Origin: VBAS01 sp963773465
GTDB lineage: Bacteria; Bacteroidota; Bacteroidia; Chitinophagales; Chitinophagaceae
NCBI GenBank assembly: GCA_963773465.1
Contig: CAVZBF010000002.1
Span: 682,001-746,000 of the forward strand
Length of the DNA stretch: 64,000 nucleotides
Direction of reading: 5' to 3'
A model generated the notes under the pieces. It searched no databases. It saw only the letters and a list, made by a program, of their open reading frames with translations, and was not told where the DNA came from. Each line of letters starts with the position of its first letter. The stretch's first letter is position 1. Positions 26,287 through 36,069 of this stretch are shown here, piece by piece. A program made the position numbers and the translations under genes.

Positions 26287-29061
26287 TTAAAACCTAAACA
26301 CCAACGATGCCTGGAAAATAGTTCCAAGCTGGCTGAATTGAGAACCGTTATAACCCAAAATGCGGTAACGGCCGCTGAACGCTAAGAATCCCTCGAGCAA
26401 TTCCCTATCAGCTGTGTTAGCTAATGTAGCCTGCGCCGCTGCATAATTCGGATCACTCGGCGAACCTGTTAATTCCAACTTCCATTTAGGAAGCACATTT
26501 AAGAGATTGTTTACACCTAAGTAAGCTGAGAATTTGCTGGTAAAATCATATCCTAAGTTCAAGTCTGTTACAACCGCAGTTTTAAACTCCTGCTTAAGAT
26601 TATTCATTACACTTCCACCATTATCCAGGTCCTGGAATCTTGTGGGCCCAAATAGAGTGTTGTTTAAGCTTACACTGAATTTATTCATTTTATAATCGAA
26701 CCCGAGTACCGCTTTATATTCCGGACGGCTTTCAGTAAGAATCGATCTGATCTGCGTACTCAGGATCGTTGAACCTGCGGATTTAATAGCAGGAGGATCA
26801 TTCGGTGTACCAATAACTTCATTTTTCAATGTGTAATTACCTGCGAGATTTACAGCCAATGATCCGCTGCCCAAAGCGATATTTCTATAGCTCGCAACCA
26901 AATCGATTCCCTGCGTTCTTGTTTCTATACCATTTATGAAAAACTGGATATTAACCACACCTGCCTGTTGCAATATCTGGTATAATTGAGAAGTCGGATC
27001 GCTTGAAGAAATCGATGAGCTTAATACGATCCTGTCCTTGATCTTTATGTTATAGTAATCGAGTGTGATATTTAAATTCTTAACAGGATTCAATCCAATT
27101 CCTGCAGTAAAGTTTGTAGACTCTTCTTCTTTAAGTTTGGGTATGCCCAATAAGAATGCCTGCTTGCTGCGGTTATTAAATAATCCTGAAAGCTGAACAA
27201 GTCCATTAAAAAATCCTGCTTGTGTGGATTGAGCGTAAATCTGGTGCAGCGATGGAGCTCTGAAGCCGGTTGATACGGATGCCCTGATCACGGCTTTATT
27301 ACCTGCAAATTTATATCTCGACGAAACTTTCCAAACAAATGAGCTTCCATAATCGCTATATTTTTCGGCACGGACTGCACCATTTAATAAGAACGCATCC
27401 GATATATCCCAGCTTGCATCGAAGTATGCACCTAGATTAAAACGGCTATTGGTGGTTGCATTTTCCTGGCGAATGCCAGGGAATGAATTAGCACCTTCAC
27501 CAGAATAAGATGCTGTATCACCCGCAATAATTTTAAAAGTTTCACTTCTTACTTCGGTACCAAATGCAATTGAAACCTGGTCAGAAAGAGATTTTGAAAT
27601 ATCGTAGTTGCCTACAATATGAGAAAAACGAAATCCTCCGGGTTTAAAAAAGGTTGGACTCGCAGTTGCCAAAGATCTGTTCACTGTATTTTCAACTGTA
27701 TATAATTGCTGGTTGCCACCAAAGGTTACGCTTACATCATGTTTCCATCCATTTCTTGTGCTGTTAAAGCCGAATGTTGCATTGTAGTCAAGCAGATCTC
27801 CATCAAAGGTTGGAACATAACCGATATAACCTTCATATAAAGGATCATTACCACCAGTATAATTTGGGGCTCCGGGTATTCTTGTATGCAAAAGCCCATG
27901 ATCTAATCTCCAGTACGGCGGTCTGTAATTTGCATGGCTATAAACTTTTTTAAATACCAACGCTGCATTACTATAGAACATAGAATTATCGCCTGTAGGT
28001 AAGCCAAGATTGTAATTGAATTTCGCAGCCTGGGTTTCGCCTGTACCATTTATGTTCCCTGCTCCCGGATACACGTTCAAAAAAGCATCTATCGCGGCAT
28101 CTGCAGATGCGGAACCTCCAAATGTTGCCTTCTCAGTAGGCCGGTGAACAATGCCAGAACGGATTGCATCATTTGTTTGGCTAAAATCAACAGTATAATT
28201 TATAAAACCAGTTAAACCAATATTGGCTCCCCCATTGTACGCAACACCATAGTTTTCACCATCGCCTTTATGTGTGACGCCTCCGTTAAAAGTAAGTGTG
28301 CTATATGGAATACGGTCTTTTAAAATTACATTCATAACACCTGCAATTGCATCTGAACCATACTGAGCCGAGGCTCCATCCCTAAGAATTTCAACCCGTT
28401 TAATAGCATCAACCGGTATTGCAGAAAGATCAGCACCCGTTTCGCCACGACCAGGAGCAAACTGCACATATAATAATGAACTCAAATTTTTTCGTTTGCC
28501 ATTAATAAGGATCAATGTGCGGCTTGGCCCAAGGTTTCGAATTTCATATGGATCCAGTAAAGAGGTTGCATCATTTACGGGAGTATTAATTGTATTAAAG
28601 GAAGGCACCCTGTATTGTAGTTGCTTATCAAAACTAGTTTGAGCAGTTGATTTTAAGTCAGCAGCATGCAATGCATCGATGGGCAGTGGGGTATTGATCG
28701 AGCTTCTTGGTAATGACCGGGTACCTGTAGTAAGAATTATTTCACCCAATTCTCCGGCTGTTTGAACTAAGACAAAGTCAACTGTTGTATTCCCTGAAAC
28801 ATTAACGGTTTTCGATACCGTAGCATATCCCACAAACGAAACTGTAATCGTTACTGATCCGCCGGGAAGTGAAAGAGAATAAATCCCGTCTGTACCGGTT
28901 GTCGTGCCTCTGCCACCACCGGTAGTAACGGAGGCTCCCGCTATTCCAGCACCTGTATTATCAGAGACTTTACCACTAACGGTGTTTTGAGCTAAGGCCA
29001 GGCAGGAGGATAATATCGTATAGCATGATACGATAATCCTCAATTTAATAGCGGATTTCAT
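26287..29061 (-). CDS. TonB-dependent receptor
   Basis: A 924-residue outer-membrane receptor for uptake of an unknown large nutrient. It has a signal peptide, a CarboxypepD_reg domain (residues 25-105, VSGKVSDNTGAGIAGASVTTGGGRGTTTGTDGIYSLSLPGG), and a plug domain (residues 110-240) with LDPYEIRNLGPSRTLILINGKRKN and IPVDAIKRVEILRDGASAQYGSDAIAGVMNVILKD. A full barrel follows, with a C-terminal strand ending GTIFQASLVFRF. The plug motifs 'IRNLGPSRTLILINGKR' are typical of receptors near those for vitamin- or peptide-like substrates, but no SusD partner is present. It is intact, unlike many nearby genes. Confidence 0.93.
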   Translation of the reverse strand: MKSAIKLRIIVSCYTILSSCLALAQNTVSGKVSDNTGAGIAGASVTTGGGRGTTTGTDGIYSLSLPGGSVTITVSFVGYATVSKTVNVSGNTTVDFVLVQTAGELGEIILTTGTRSLPRSSINTPLPIDALHAADLKSTAQTSFDKQLQYRVPSFNTINTPVNDATSLLDPYEIRNLGPSRTLILINGKRKNLSSLLYVQFAPGRGETGADLSAIPVDAIKRVEILRDGASAQYGSDAIAGVMNVILKDRIPYSTLTFNGGVTHKGDGENYGVAYNGGANIGLTGFINYTVDFSQTNDAIRSGIVHRPTEKATFGGSASADAAIDAFLNVYPGAGNINGTGETQAAKFNYNLGLPTGDNSMFYSNAALVFKKVYSHANYRPPYWRLDHGLLHTRIPGAPNYTGGNDPLYEGYIGYVPTFDGDLLDYNATFGFNSTRNGWKHDVSVTFGGNQQLYTVENTVNRSLATASPTFFKPGGFRFSHIVGNYDISKSLSDQVSIAFGTEVRSETFKIIAGDTASYSGEGANSFPGIRQENATTNSRFNLGAYFDASWDISDAFLLNGAVRAEKYSDYGSSFVWKVSSRYKFAGNKAVIRASVSTGFRAPSLHQIYAQSTQAGFFNGLVQLSGLFNNRSKQAFLLGIPKLKEEESTNFTAGIGLNPVKNLNITLDYYNIKIKDRIVLSSSISSSDPTSQLYQILQQAGVVNIQFFINGIETRTQGIDLVASYRNIALGSGSLAVNLAGNYTLKNEVIGTPNDPPAIKSAGSTILSTQIRSILTESRPEYKAVLGFDYKMNKFSVSLNNTLFGPTRFQDLDNGGSVMNNLKQEFKTAVVTDLNLGYDFTSKFSAYLGVNNLLNVLPKWKLELTGSPSDPNYAAAQATLANTADRELLEGFLAFSGRYRILGYNGSQFSQLGTIFQASLVFRF

Positions 29062-29164
29062 AAACTTTGGTTTTGTTTAAAAGATGGTTTTTGATCTAAC
29101 GAGGGTACCCTCTTCGGAAGCAGATAACGGCTACTATTAAAGTAGGACTATTTTACGATACTAA

Positions 29165-29172
29165 CAAACGTA
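29165..29172 (-). promoter_or_regulatory. -7 box candidate for the TonB receptor
   Basis: The minus strand reads TACGTTTG, about 100 bp before the receptor start. The leader also holds a perfect 12-bp palindrome GAGGGTACCCTC at 29101-29112, which could be an operator or leader hairpin. Confidence 0.4.
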
Positions 29173-29333
29173 ATTTAATAGCCGTAGAGAAATTTGAAAA
29201 AATATTTACCTGGGAAAAAAGGATATGAAACAGGATGTTGATTTGCATTTTATTCTGCTTAAATCTAAAAACTGTTTCAAGGCGAAGCAACGTTCACAAA
29301 CTTTAGGTTGTCAGTCAAAATAGATCAGCAGTT

Positions 29334-29624
29334 ATGAAATATCTTTTAATTTTTCTTGCCGTCGTGGTTTTACAAAGTATAGCCTGTAAAAAAAATTATG
29401 ATGCGTGCATAACAACTACCATTACAAGCAGCGCTCCGGGGTGTGGCGGATGGGGTATAGATGTGAACGGAAGAAAATATCCTTCCAATAATATTCCTTT
29501 GCAATTTCAGCGCGATGGGATACAAGTCTGTGCGGAATATGAATTTTATGAAGATATGAGAATGTGTGCCTGCTGCGGGGGAACCTGGGTAAATATCAAA
29601 TCAATGAAAGAAATAACGGATTAA
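29334..29624 (+). CDS. Small cysteine-rich lipoprotein
   Basis: A 96-residue lipoprotein with signal LLIFLAVVVLQSIAC and lipidated Cys at about 18. The mature part is rich in cysteine (APGCGGWGIDVNGRKYPSNNI, VCAEYEFYEDMRMCACCGGTWVNI), which suggests disulfides or metal binding. No family recognised. Confidence 0.6.
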   Translation: MKYLLIFLAVVVLQSIACKKNYDACITTTITSSAPGCGGWGIDVNGRKYPSNNIPLQFQRDGIQVCAEYEFYEDMRMCACCGGTWVNIKSMKEITD

Positions 29625-29630
29625 CCACTT

Positions 29631-30594
29631 TTATTTCTCCAAACTAAAAAGGCTATCAACAAACTCATGCTTATCAAAAACAAGCAGGTCTGTCATTTTT
29701 TCTCCAACACCAATAAACTTAACAGGTATTTTAAATTGATTGGCGATAGCCAGAACAACTCCACCTTTTGCTGTTCCATCAAGCTTTGTAATAGCGATGG
29801 CAGTAACATCAGTTGCCGCTGTAAAATGTTTTGCCTGTTCCAGTGCATTTTGACCGGTGCTTCCATCAAGTACCAGCAAGACTTCATGCGGAGCATCAGG
29901 AATTACTTTTTGAATCACTCTTTTGATCTTGCTTAATTCTTCCATCAGATGAGCTTTATTATGCAACCTGCCGGCTGTATCTATTAAAACTACTTCGCTT
30001 CCTTTGGCCACGGCGCTTTGAGCCGTATCAAAAGCCACTGCTGCCGGATCACTGCCCATATCTTGTTTTACAATAGGCACTCCCACTCTTTCACTCCAGA
30101 TCGTAAGCTGCTCAACCGCTGCTGCACGAAAAGTATCTGCTGCACCAAGTAAAACATTTTTCCCCGCTTGCTTAAAATTATAAGCCAGCTTGCCGATCGT
30201 TGTTGTTTTACCTACACCATTTACACCCACTACGAGAATGATATAAGGTTTTGTCGGCAGGTCAGAATCAAAAGCATAACTGTTTGCTGCAGGCGCATCT
30301 ACCAATAACTGCTTCAATTTCTTCCTTCAAAATTTTATTCAGCTCAGAGGTGTCAAGATATTTATCTCTTGCCACCCTTTCTTCTATCCTTTTAATGATC
30401 TCAATGGTGGTATCAACGCCAACATCTGCACTTACTAATGCATCTTCAAGGTTATCCAGCACTTCTTCATCAACTGTACTTTTACCGGCAATAGCTTTTG
30501 TTAGCTTTGACAAAAATCCTTCCTTGGTTTTTTGCAAACCCTGGTCAAGACTTTCTTTTTCTTTTTCACCAAATAGTTTATTAAAAAATCCCAT
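29631..30594 (-). CDS. ftsY: Signal recognition particle receptor FtsY, one frameshift near 30300
   Basis: The SRP receptor GTPase that docks ribosome-SRP complexes at the inner membrane. The N-terminal helical domain is FFNKLFGEKEKESLDQGLQKTKEGFLSKLTKAIAGKSTVDEEVLDNLEDALVSADVG. The G domain has GVNGVGKTTTIGKLA (P loop), DTFRAAAVEQL, LIDTAGRLHN, TKLDGTAKGG and FIGVGEKMTDL. The two parts are joined as EEIEALLVDAPAANSYAFDSD once a single base near 30305 is corrected. The acidic N-terminal extension of E. coli FtsY is absent, as in other Bacteroidota. It lies downstream of rpmB, rpmG and DUF4295. An essential gene, so a real frameshift is unlikely. Confidence 0.93.
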
Positions 30595-30602
30595 AGTATT
30601 AA

Positions 30603-30716
30603 AAATAACAAGTCACAAATTTCAAATCCCAAATAAAAACACAAATCGATAAAATAAAAAAGCCATCCGCGGGGAGGTGGATAGCTATATCTTACTCTCC
30701 GCCTCCGGCGGAGTTG
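30603..30716. repeat. Simple repeats between ftsY and the DUF4295 gene
   Basis: Contains CAAATTTCAAATCCCAAAT (30615-30633) and a GC-rich hairpin CTCCGCCTCCGGCGGAG (30696-30712). Both are repeat types common between genes of this phylum. Confidence 0.55.
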
Positions 30717-30723
30717 GGGTCGA

Positions 30724-30897
30724 TTATTTATTAGCCAGGAATTCTTTTACTTTATCCTTATGAACAATTGCTTCTTTAAAAGTATAAGCACCTGTTTTAG
30801 GACTGCGAACAGCTTTGATCACTTTACTCCAGTTCTTTGCTTCGGCTGCTGCTTTTTGGTCTTTTGTCTTAATCGCGGTTTTTGCTGCTTTTGCCAT
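30724..30897 (-). CDS. DUF4295 family small basic protein
   Basis: A 57-residue protein: MAKAAKTAIKTKDQKAAAEA, then KNWSKVIKAVRSPKTGAYTF and KEAIVHKDKVKEFLANK. This short, lysine-rich protein is specific to Bacteroidota and is nearly always found between rpmG and ftsY, as here. It is probably ribosome-associated, by position and charge only. Confidence 0.9.
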   Translation of the reverse strand: MAKAAKTAIKTKDQKAAAEAKNWSKVIKAVRSPKTGAYTFKEAIVHKDKVKEFLANK

Positions 30898-30920
30898 AAT
30901 TGTAATTTAAGATACAACGT

Positions 30921-30976
30921 TCAAGTAACAAGGTACAAGGCTTCAAGTTGTGCCTTGTGTCTTGTTCCTTGTGCCT
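30921..30976. repeat. ACAAGG-type simple repeat between rpmG and DUF4295
   Basis: AACAAGGTACAAGGCTTC is followed by its inverse sense, GTGCCTTGTGTCTTGTTCC and TTGTGCC. The same repeat type appears inside the E2 coding region at 56476-56505. Confidence 0.65.
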
Positions 30977-30979
30977 TTA

Positions 30980-31162
30980 TTATTTTATTTCTTTATGAAC
31001 AGTTACCTTCTTTAAAATTGGGTTAAACTTTTTCAACTCCAATCTTTCAGGATTGTTCTTTTTATTTTTCTTAGTGATATAGCGGCTGGTACCAGGCTGA
31101 CCACTTGTTTTGTGTTCAGTGCATTCCAATATTACCTGTACACGGTTACCTTTCTTTGCCAT
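30980..31162 (-). CDS. rpmG: 50S ribosomal protein L33
   Basis: A 60-residue large-subunit ribosomal protein: KKGNRVQVILECTEHKTSG, RYITKKNKKNNPERLELKKF and PILKKVTVHKEIK. It has the cysteine-poor (C-) form, with a single Cys, so it does not bind zinc. It follows rpmB on the same strand. Confidence 0.95.
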   Translation of the reverse strand: MAKKGNRVQVILECTEHKTSGQPGTSRYITKKNKKNNPERLELKKFNPILKKVTVHKEIK

Positions 31163-31190
31163 TTTTTTACTTTTTACTTTTTACTTTAAA
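31163..31190. repeat. TTTTTACTTTTTACTTT simple repeat
   Basis: Three to four copies of a 7-base TACTTTT unit between rpmB and rpmG. The same repeat encodes the signal-peptide core of the S9 peptidase (62041-62070) and of DacB (49585-49620). Confidence 0.7.
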
Positions 31191-31208
31191 CTTTATCTGC
31201 TGATACCC

Positions 31209-31445
31209 TTAAATGTGTTGTCCTTTTTTTCTCAATTCCTTTACCACGTTGTAAAGTCCATTCTTATTGATAGTGCGGATGCCTTCAGTAGATAACTTCA
31301 GCGTGATCCATTTATCTTCTTCGGCCAGGAAAAAACGTTTTGTCTGCAGATTGGGCAGAAACCGGCGCTTCGTCTTAATATTTGAGTGAGAAACATTGTT
31401 CCCGGTGATCGGAACCTTACCTGTAACCTGACATACTCTAGCCAT
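31209..31445 (-). CDS. rpmB: 50S ribosomal protein L28
   Basis: A 78-residue large-subunit ribosomal protein: ARVCQVTGKVPITGNNVSHSNIKTKRRFLPNLQTKRFF, then ITLKLSTEGIRTINKNGLYNVVKELRKKG. It is first in the rpmB-rpmG-DUF4295-ftsY row. A -7 box lies just upstream. Confidence 0.95.
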   Translation of the reverse strand: MARVCQVTGKVPITGNNVSHSNIKTKRRFLPNLQTKRFFLAEEDKWITLKLSTEGIRTINKNGLYNVVKELRKKGQHI

Positions 31446-31465
31446 AATAAAAAAATTTAGGACGG

Positions 31466-31473
31466 CAAAGGTA
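31466..31473 (-). promoter_or_regulatory. -7 box for the rpmB row
   Basis: The minus strand reads TACCTTTG, 21 bp before the rpmB start codon, the same box as at mrp and rimO. Confidence 0.5.
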
Positions 31474-31573
31474 GGGGAATGAATGGATTTTTTCAGAGCA
31501 TTAAGGAGTTTTTTTTACCCAACTGTTGAAAATGTAAAACGGGCTTATCCCGTGAAATTCAACGGTCAATATC

Positions 31574-34015
31574 CTAATTGCCGGTACCAACCCTGTTGAT
31601 CTCTTCATCCGAGCCGCCGCCAGACCGCTTTATGGCTTTCATTGCTTTTCCAAACCGCCAGTTAAAGGTGAGCCTTATCACCCGCGAATCCCATTTTACT
31701 TCAAATGGCTCATCAGAATTTTGAAATGTCGAGTAGCCCGAATAATTCTGGGTATAAAAGATATCGCGGATATTCAGCCTTAGCGTTCCTTTGTTTTTTA
31801 AAATTTGTTTTGAAATACCCGCTCCTAATTCGCCTTGCGGTGTAAGGTATTCCTGTAGATCGATCTGGCTTTTTGTTAAATAATACCCGCTTACCTCTGC
31901 TGCCCATCCATTTTTAAACCGCATTTGATTATTAAGGCTGAAATTAACCTGGTCAATACTTACTCTTATCGGTGCCCATACAAAGCCTTTGATAATTTTA
32001 TGATTGTAGATCGCCACACTTGTAACGGTCCACCATTTTGTAATTGGTAATTGCAAACTTGCAGTAAGCCCAATGTTATGAAAAGTGCCTACATTTCCCC
32101 GCGTATAAATTATAATGTTTTTGTTTACGTTACTGCTGTTAGAATCAATAATAAATATCTGCGAAAAATAATCTTTCAGATAACTGTATGATACAGCCGT
32201 CGATAATAGTTGCTTATAGGTATGGATCATTTCAATGTTCCATGTATACTGAGGTTTTATAAAAGGATTTCCTCCTTCAAAAGTGTATTTATTGATAGTT
32301 ACGAGGAAAGGGTTCAGGTTTTGAAACTGCGGCCTGTCTATTCTTCTGCCAAACCGAAGCGTAAAACTATTATTAGAATCGAGATTGTAAGAAACAAATC
32401 CGGAAGGGAATACACTACCATAATTTTTTTTGAATGCCGAATCTTTTATTACCGAATTACCTAATTGATTTGCCTTATAGTTCGTAAACTCATATCGCAG
32501 CCCTGTCCGCCAGTGCCATTTACCTTTTTCTGCATCAACACTGCCATAAGCTGAATGTATTCTTTCGTCGTACAGGAAATGATTACTGCGACTCAGATCA
32601 TCCTGCCATGCGGTTCCATTATAAAAATAGTATTGAGTAAGATTGTCTGTATTTGTCCTGGCAGTTTTTACTCCCGCCTCCACTAACAAATTCTTAATAC
32701 GTTTTGAATAATCAAGTTTCGCCGTAAATATTTTTAACACAGATGGCAGGTCACCTTTATTTGCCAGCACCATACTGCCCGGGGCGTCTACCTGGGTTTG
32801 AAAAAACTGATCTCCTTTAATATCAAATTTTATAAAGTCAACGTCAGCCAGCAATTCAGTGTTAGCATCGATATTATGTTTTGCATTCAGGTTGATACCT
32901 GCCCGTTGAAAATGTATATTTCTTGTTCCCCATGTATTAATTGTTGAATCGATCTCATAAGCAGGCGACATCCAATCAATGGAGCTTTCGCTGCTTATGT
33001 TACGGTCGGTTAGGTTACCTGTAAAAACTACACCTAGTGTGGTTTTTTTACCTGCAAAAAAATCTACCCCTGTTTTTAAGTTGTGTGAAGTTATTTTCGT
33101 TTTGGTAAAGTTTGGCTGATCTAATAAAAGCGAATCATTACCATTAGCATCAAGGTATTTGCGCAACGCATACAAATTCATTTTTTCATAGCCAAGTCTC
33201 ATTCCATAGTTTGTAAACACATTAAATTTCCCGTTTCGATAATTGAGATTGACGCTATTATTGCTTTTGGAATAAAATCCTTGTCCTGCGCTCAGGCTTA
33301 GTGAGCCATTAAAGCCCCGCTGTTTTATGGTTTTGGTTTTGATATTAATGATGCCGGCATTTCCGGCCGCATCATATTTTGCACCGGGGTTATCGATCAA
33401 CTCAATCGTTTCTACTTGTGAGGAACTTAAACCAGAAAGATAAGCCTGTAACTCCGAACCGCTGAGTTGAGTTTGTTTCCCATCGATCAGGACCATTACC
33501 GAAGGTTTGCCTTTCATATTAATAGTGCCATCTCTGCCAATAGTAATTCCCGGTGATTTCTCAAGCACTTCCATAACTGTAGTACCGGCATTTGTAATAC
33601 TCGCTTCCACATTTATCACTGTTTTATCCGGTAAAAACTGGATTAATGGCTTTTTGGATGTTACCGTTACATCCTGTAATACTATTTGCTCACGTATCAT
33701 TATTACAGTATCAGTGTGCTCGTCTCTTGATACCAGGTCGAGCAAAGCAGAACTATGGTCTTTAAAGCCCAGCAACCTGACACGAATAATATAATTACCC
33801 TGTGCAAGGCGATTAAAAACTACTGTACCTAAATTATCTGTTGCTATACTTTTGATAACAGATGAGTCTTGCGCCAATAACGTCACTATTGCATCGGGAA
33901 GTTGAGACCGGGTTTCGGTCAAAACTTTTACCTGTATTTGCTTGTTAATGGCAGGCTGAGCAAATAAAGAGATCCAACAAAAAAAAATAGCTATAAGTGT
34001 AAAAAATAATTTCAT
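31574..34015 (-). CDS. Outer-membrane beta-barrel protein (TonB-receptor-like)
   Basis: An 813-residue outer-membrane protein with a signal peptide (KLFFTLIAIFFCWISLFAQ), a CarboxypepD_reg-like domain (residues 27-105, VKVLTETRSQLPDAIVTLLAQDSSVIKSI), a plug-like domain (TTVMEVLEKSPGITIGRDGTINMKGKPSVMVLIDGKQTQLSG, then VETIELIDNPGAKYDAAGNAGIINIKTK) and an OMP_b-brl_3 barrel. The ligand is unknown. These proteins often lack a TonB box and may be structural or act in export. It is complete. Confidence 0.9.
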   Translation of the reverse strand: MKLFFTLIAIFFCWISLFAQPAINKQIQVKVLTETRSQLPDAIVTLLAQDSSVIKSIATDNLGTVVFNRLAQGNYIIRVRLLGFKDHSSALLDLVSRDEHTDTVIMIREQIVLQDVTVTSKKPLIQFLPDKTVINVEASITNAGTTVMEVLEKSPGITIGRDGTINMKGKPSVMVLIDGKQTQLSGSELQAYLSGLSSSQVETIELIDNPGAKYDAAGNAGIINIKTKTIKQRGFNGSLSLSAGQGFYSKSNNSVNLNYRNGKFNVFTNYGMRLGYEKMNLYALRKYLDANGNDSLLLDQPNFTKTKITSHNLKTGVDFFAGKKTTLGVVFTGNLTDRNISSESSIDWMSPAYEIDSTINTWGTRNIHFQRAGINLNAKHNIDANTELLADVDFIKFDIKGDQFFQTQVDAPGSMVLANKGDLPSVLKIFTAKLDYSKRIKNLLVEAGVKTARTNTDNLTQYYFYNGTAWQDDLSRSNHFLYDERIHSAYGSVDAEKGKWHWRTGLRYEFTNYKANQLGNSVIKDSAFKKNYGSVFPSGFVSYNLDSNNSFTLRFGRRIDRPQFQNLNPFLVTINKYTFEGGNPFIKPQYTWNIEMIHTYKQLLSTAVSYSYLKDYFSQIFIIDSNSSNVNKNIIIYTRGNVGTFHNIGLTASLQLPITKWWTVTSVAIYNHKIIKGFVWAPIRVSIDQVNFSLNNQMRFKNGWAAEVSGYYLTKSQIDLQEYLTPQGELGAGISKQILKNKGTLRLNIRDIFYTQNYSGYSTFQNSDEPFEVKWDSRVIRLTFNWRFGKAMKAIKRSGGGSDEEINRVGTGN

Positions 34016-34109
34016 TGAAAAAAGGTAAGCCGCAAAATATTAAAGCAATCACAACTTGCATCATTTTATTATTTAAATGGTTAAATAAGCCGACGAGGAA
34101 TCAACATTG

Positions 34110-34312
34110 GGTAGTGTCCTAATTTGATGAAATTGGAACACGGATGACACGGATTGACCGGATTTTCACGGACATTTTTATTTTAATCCGTCTGACTCCC
34201 TTCAAAGTATATTGCCCAATGAGACAATGAAAGGCTAAAGAAAATCTTAAGAATAAATCCGTTGAATCCGTGTCATCCGTGTTCTATCCTACCTCTAAAA
34301 TAGGACACTACC
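34110..34312. mobile_element. 203-bp MITE-like element with 8-bp target duplication
   Basis: The ends are perfect 12-bp inverted repeats, GGTAGTGTCCTA at 34110-34121 and TAGGACACTACC at 34301-34312. The flanks CAACATTG at 34102-34109 and 34313-34320 are an exact 8-bp direct repeat. Inner arms also pair (AACACGGATGACACGGAT near 34137 and its inverse near 34265-34283). There is no reading frame, so any movement would need a transposase in trans. With its flanks it fills most of the gene-free stretch 34016-34393. Confidence 0.8.
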
Positions 34313-34393
34313 CAACATTGCAGCTTTTGACCAATTGCATGTTTTCAAATACCTTCGCTGCTCATTTATTTATCAACTATTCAATATTCAGAT

Positions 34394-35800
34394 ATGGCAT
34401 ACGATGTAGTAGTTCTTGGCAGCGGCCCCGGCGGTTATGTAGCTGCGATCAGGGCAGCACAATTAGGTTTTAAAACAGCGATCATTGAAAAAGAAAGCCT
34501 CGGCGGAATTTGTCTTAACTGGGGTTGTATTCCAACAAAAGCATTGCTTAAAAGCTGCCCAGGTTCTGGAAGATATCAAACATGCAAAAGATTTTGGTAT
34601 CGAAGCCAGTGGCACTCCCAATTTTGAGGCTATCATCAAACGCAGCCGTGGGGTTGCCGATAAAATGAGCAAAGGCGTTCAGTTCCTGATGAAAAAAAAT
34701 AAGATTGATGTGAACATGGGTTTTGGAAAATTAAAAGCAAAAGGAAAAATAGAAGTAACAGCACAGGATGGGAGCAAAAAAGATGTTGAAGGGAAACATA
34801 TCATCATAGCAACAGGTGGCCGCAGCCGTGAATTGCCTTCATTGAAATTGGATGGTAAAAAGATCATCGGTTACCGTGAAGCAATGTCATTGCCTCAACA
34901 ACCAAAATCAATGATCGTTGTTGGCAGTGGCGCTATCGGTGTTGAGTTCGGTTATTTCTATAACAGCATGGGAACAAAAGTTACCATCGTTGAATTTTTG
35001 CCAAGAGTAGTGCCGGTAGAAGATGAAGAAATTTCAAAAGAACTGGAAAAGAATTTTAAGAAGAGTGGCATTGACAATCATGACCAGCAGTGAAGTAACA
35101 TCTGTTGATACTTCAGGCACATGGTGTAAAAGCAAAAGTAAAAACGGCTGATGGCGAAATAACACTTGAAGCTGATATGTTATTAAGTGCTGTTGGCGTT
35201 TCTGCAAATATTGAAGGAATAGGATTGGAAGAACTGGGCATTAAAACGGATAAGGGAAGAATAATGGTTGATAAATATTACCAGACAAATGTTCCCGGCA
35301 TCTATGCAATTGGTGATTGTGCACCCGGCCAGGCACTTGCACATGTTGCCAGTAAAGAAGGAATTATTTGTGTTGAAAATATTGGTTTTAACGAAAAGAA
35401 ATACAATCACAAACCGGAACCGATGGACTATAATAATGTTCCGGGCTGTACTTATTGCTATCCTGAAATTGCATCGGTTGGTTATACAGAAAAACAGGCA
35501 AAAGATGCCGGTTATGAAATCAAAGTTGGTAAGTTCCCGTTAAGTGCAAGTGGTAAAGCGTCTGCAGCCGGGCATCCGGAAGGATTTATAAAAGTGATCT
35601 TTGATGCCAAATACGGAGAATGGCTGGGCACTCACATGATCGGTTATAATGTAACCGAAATAATTGTTGAAACTGTAACGGCAAGAAAATTAGAAACAAC
35701 TTACCAGGAAGTGTTGAATAGCATTCATCCGCATCCGACGATCAGTGAGAGTGTAAAAGATGCTATTGAGGTTGCTTATGGAGAAGCGATACACATTTAA
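34394..35800 (+). CDS. lpdA: Dihydrolipoyl dehydrogenase, interrupted by frameshifts
   Basis: The E3 flavoprotein of 2-oxoacid dehydrogenase complexes. FAD-binding VVVLGSGPGGYVAAIRAAQLG is followed by the redox disulfide in GGICLNWGCIPTKALLK. The NAD-binding VVGSGAIGVEFGYFYNSMGTKVTIVE, IGDCAPGQALAHVASKEG and the C-terminal catalytic His-Glu in IHPHPTISESVKDA follow. Shifts are near 34552 (an A3 run read as A4: expected ALLKAAQVLEDIKHA), near 35078 and near 35120, each one base. An E2 for such a complex lies at 56190. About 465 residues in total, the usual size. Confidence 0.9.
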
Positions 35801-36066
35801 ACCACGATTTATATGATTGAAAGGATTATGAGGAAATAGGGAAACTTTACTCTTTATAGTCATTTTTCAAAAAAAAGGATCATGAGTTTCCTCATAATCC
35901 TTTCATCTAAATCCTGCTTACAGTTGGTTTTGGTTGCCTATCTATAGTTTAATAAATTTTGCATGTAATTATGAGGAAACTTGTAACGCTTAATTGTTTG
36001 AATAATAAACTATGAAAAGTGAGGTTCCCCGTTTTCCTCCTAATCCTTTCAATCCTGGTAATCCTG
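35800..36066. repeat. Repeat cluster including a copy of a protease gene end
   Basis: It begins with the AACCACGATTT repeat (see 3783), then inverse pieces TTTCCTCATAATCCTTTCAT (35891-35910) and TCCTAATCCTTTCAATCC. At 35943-35970 the minus strand reads LHAKFIKL-stop, the same C-terminal residues as the adjacent M43 protease, which ends at 36070. Confidence 0.6.
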
Positions 36067-36069
36067 GTT

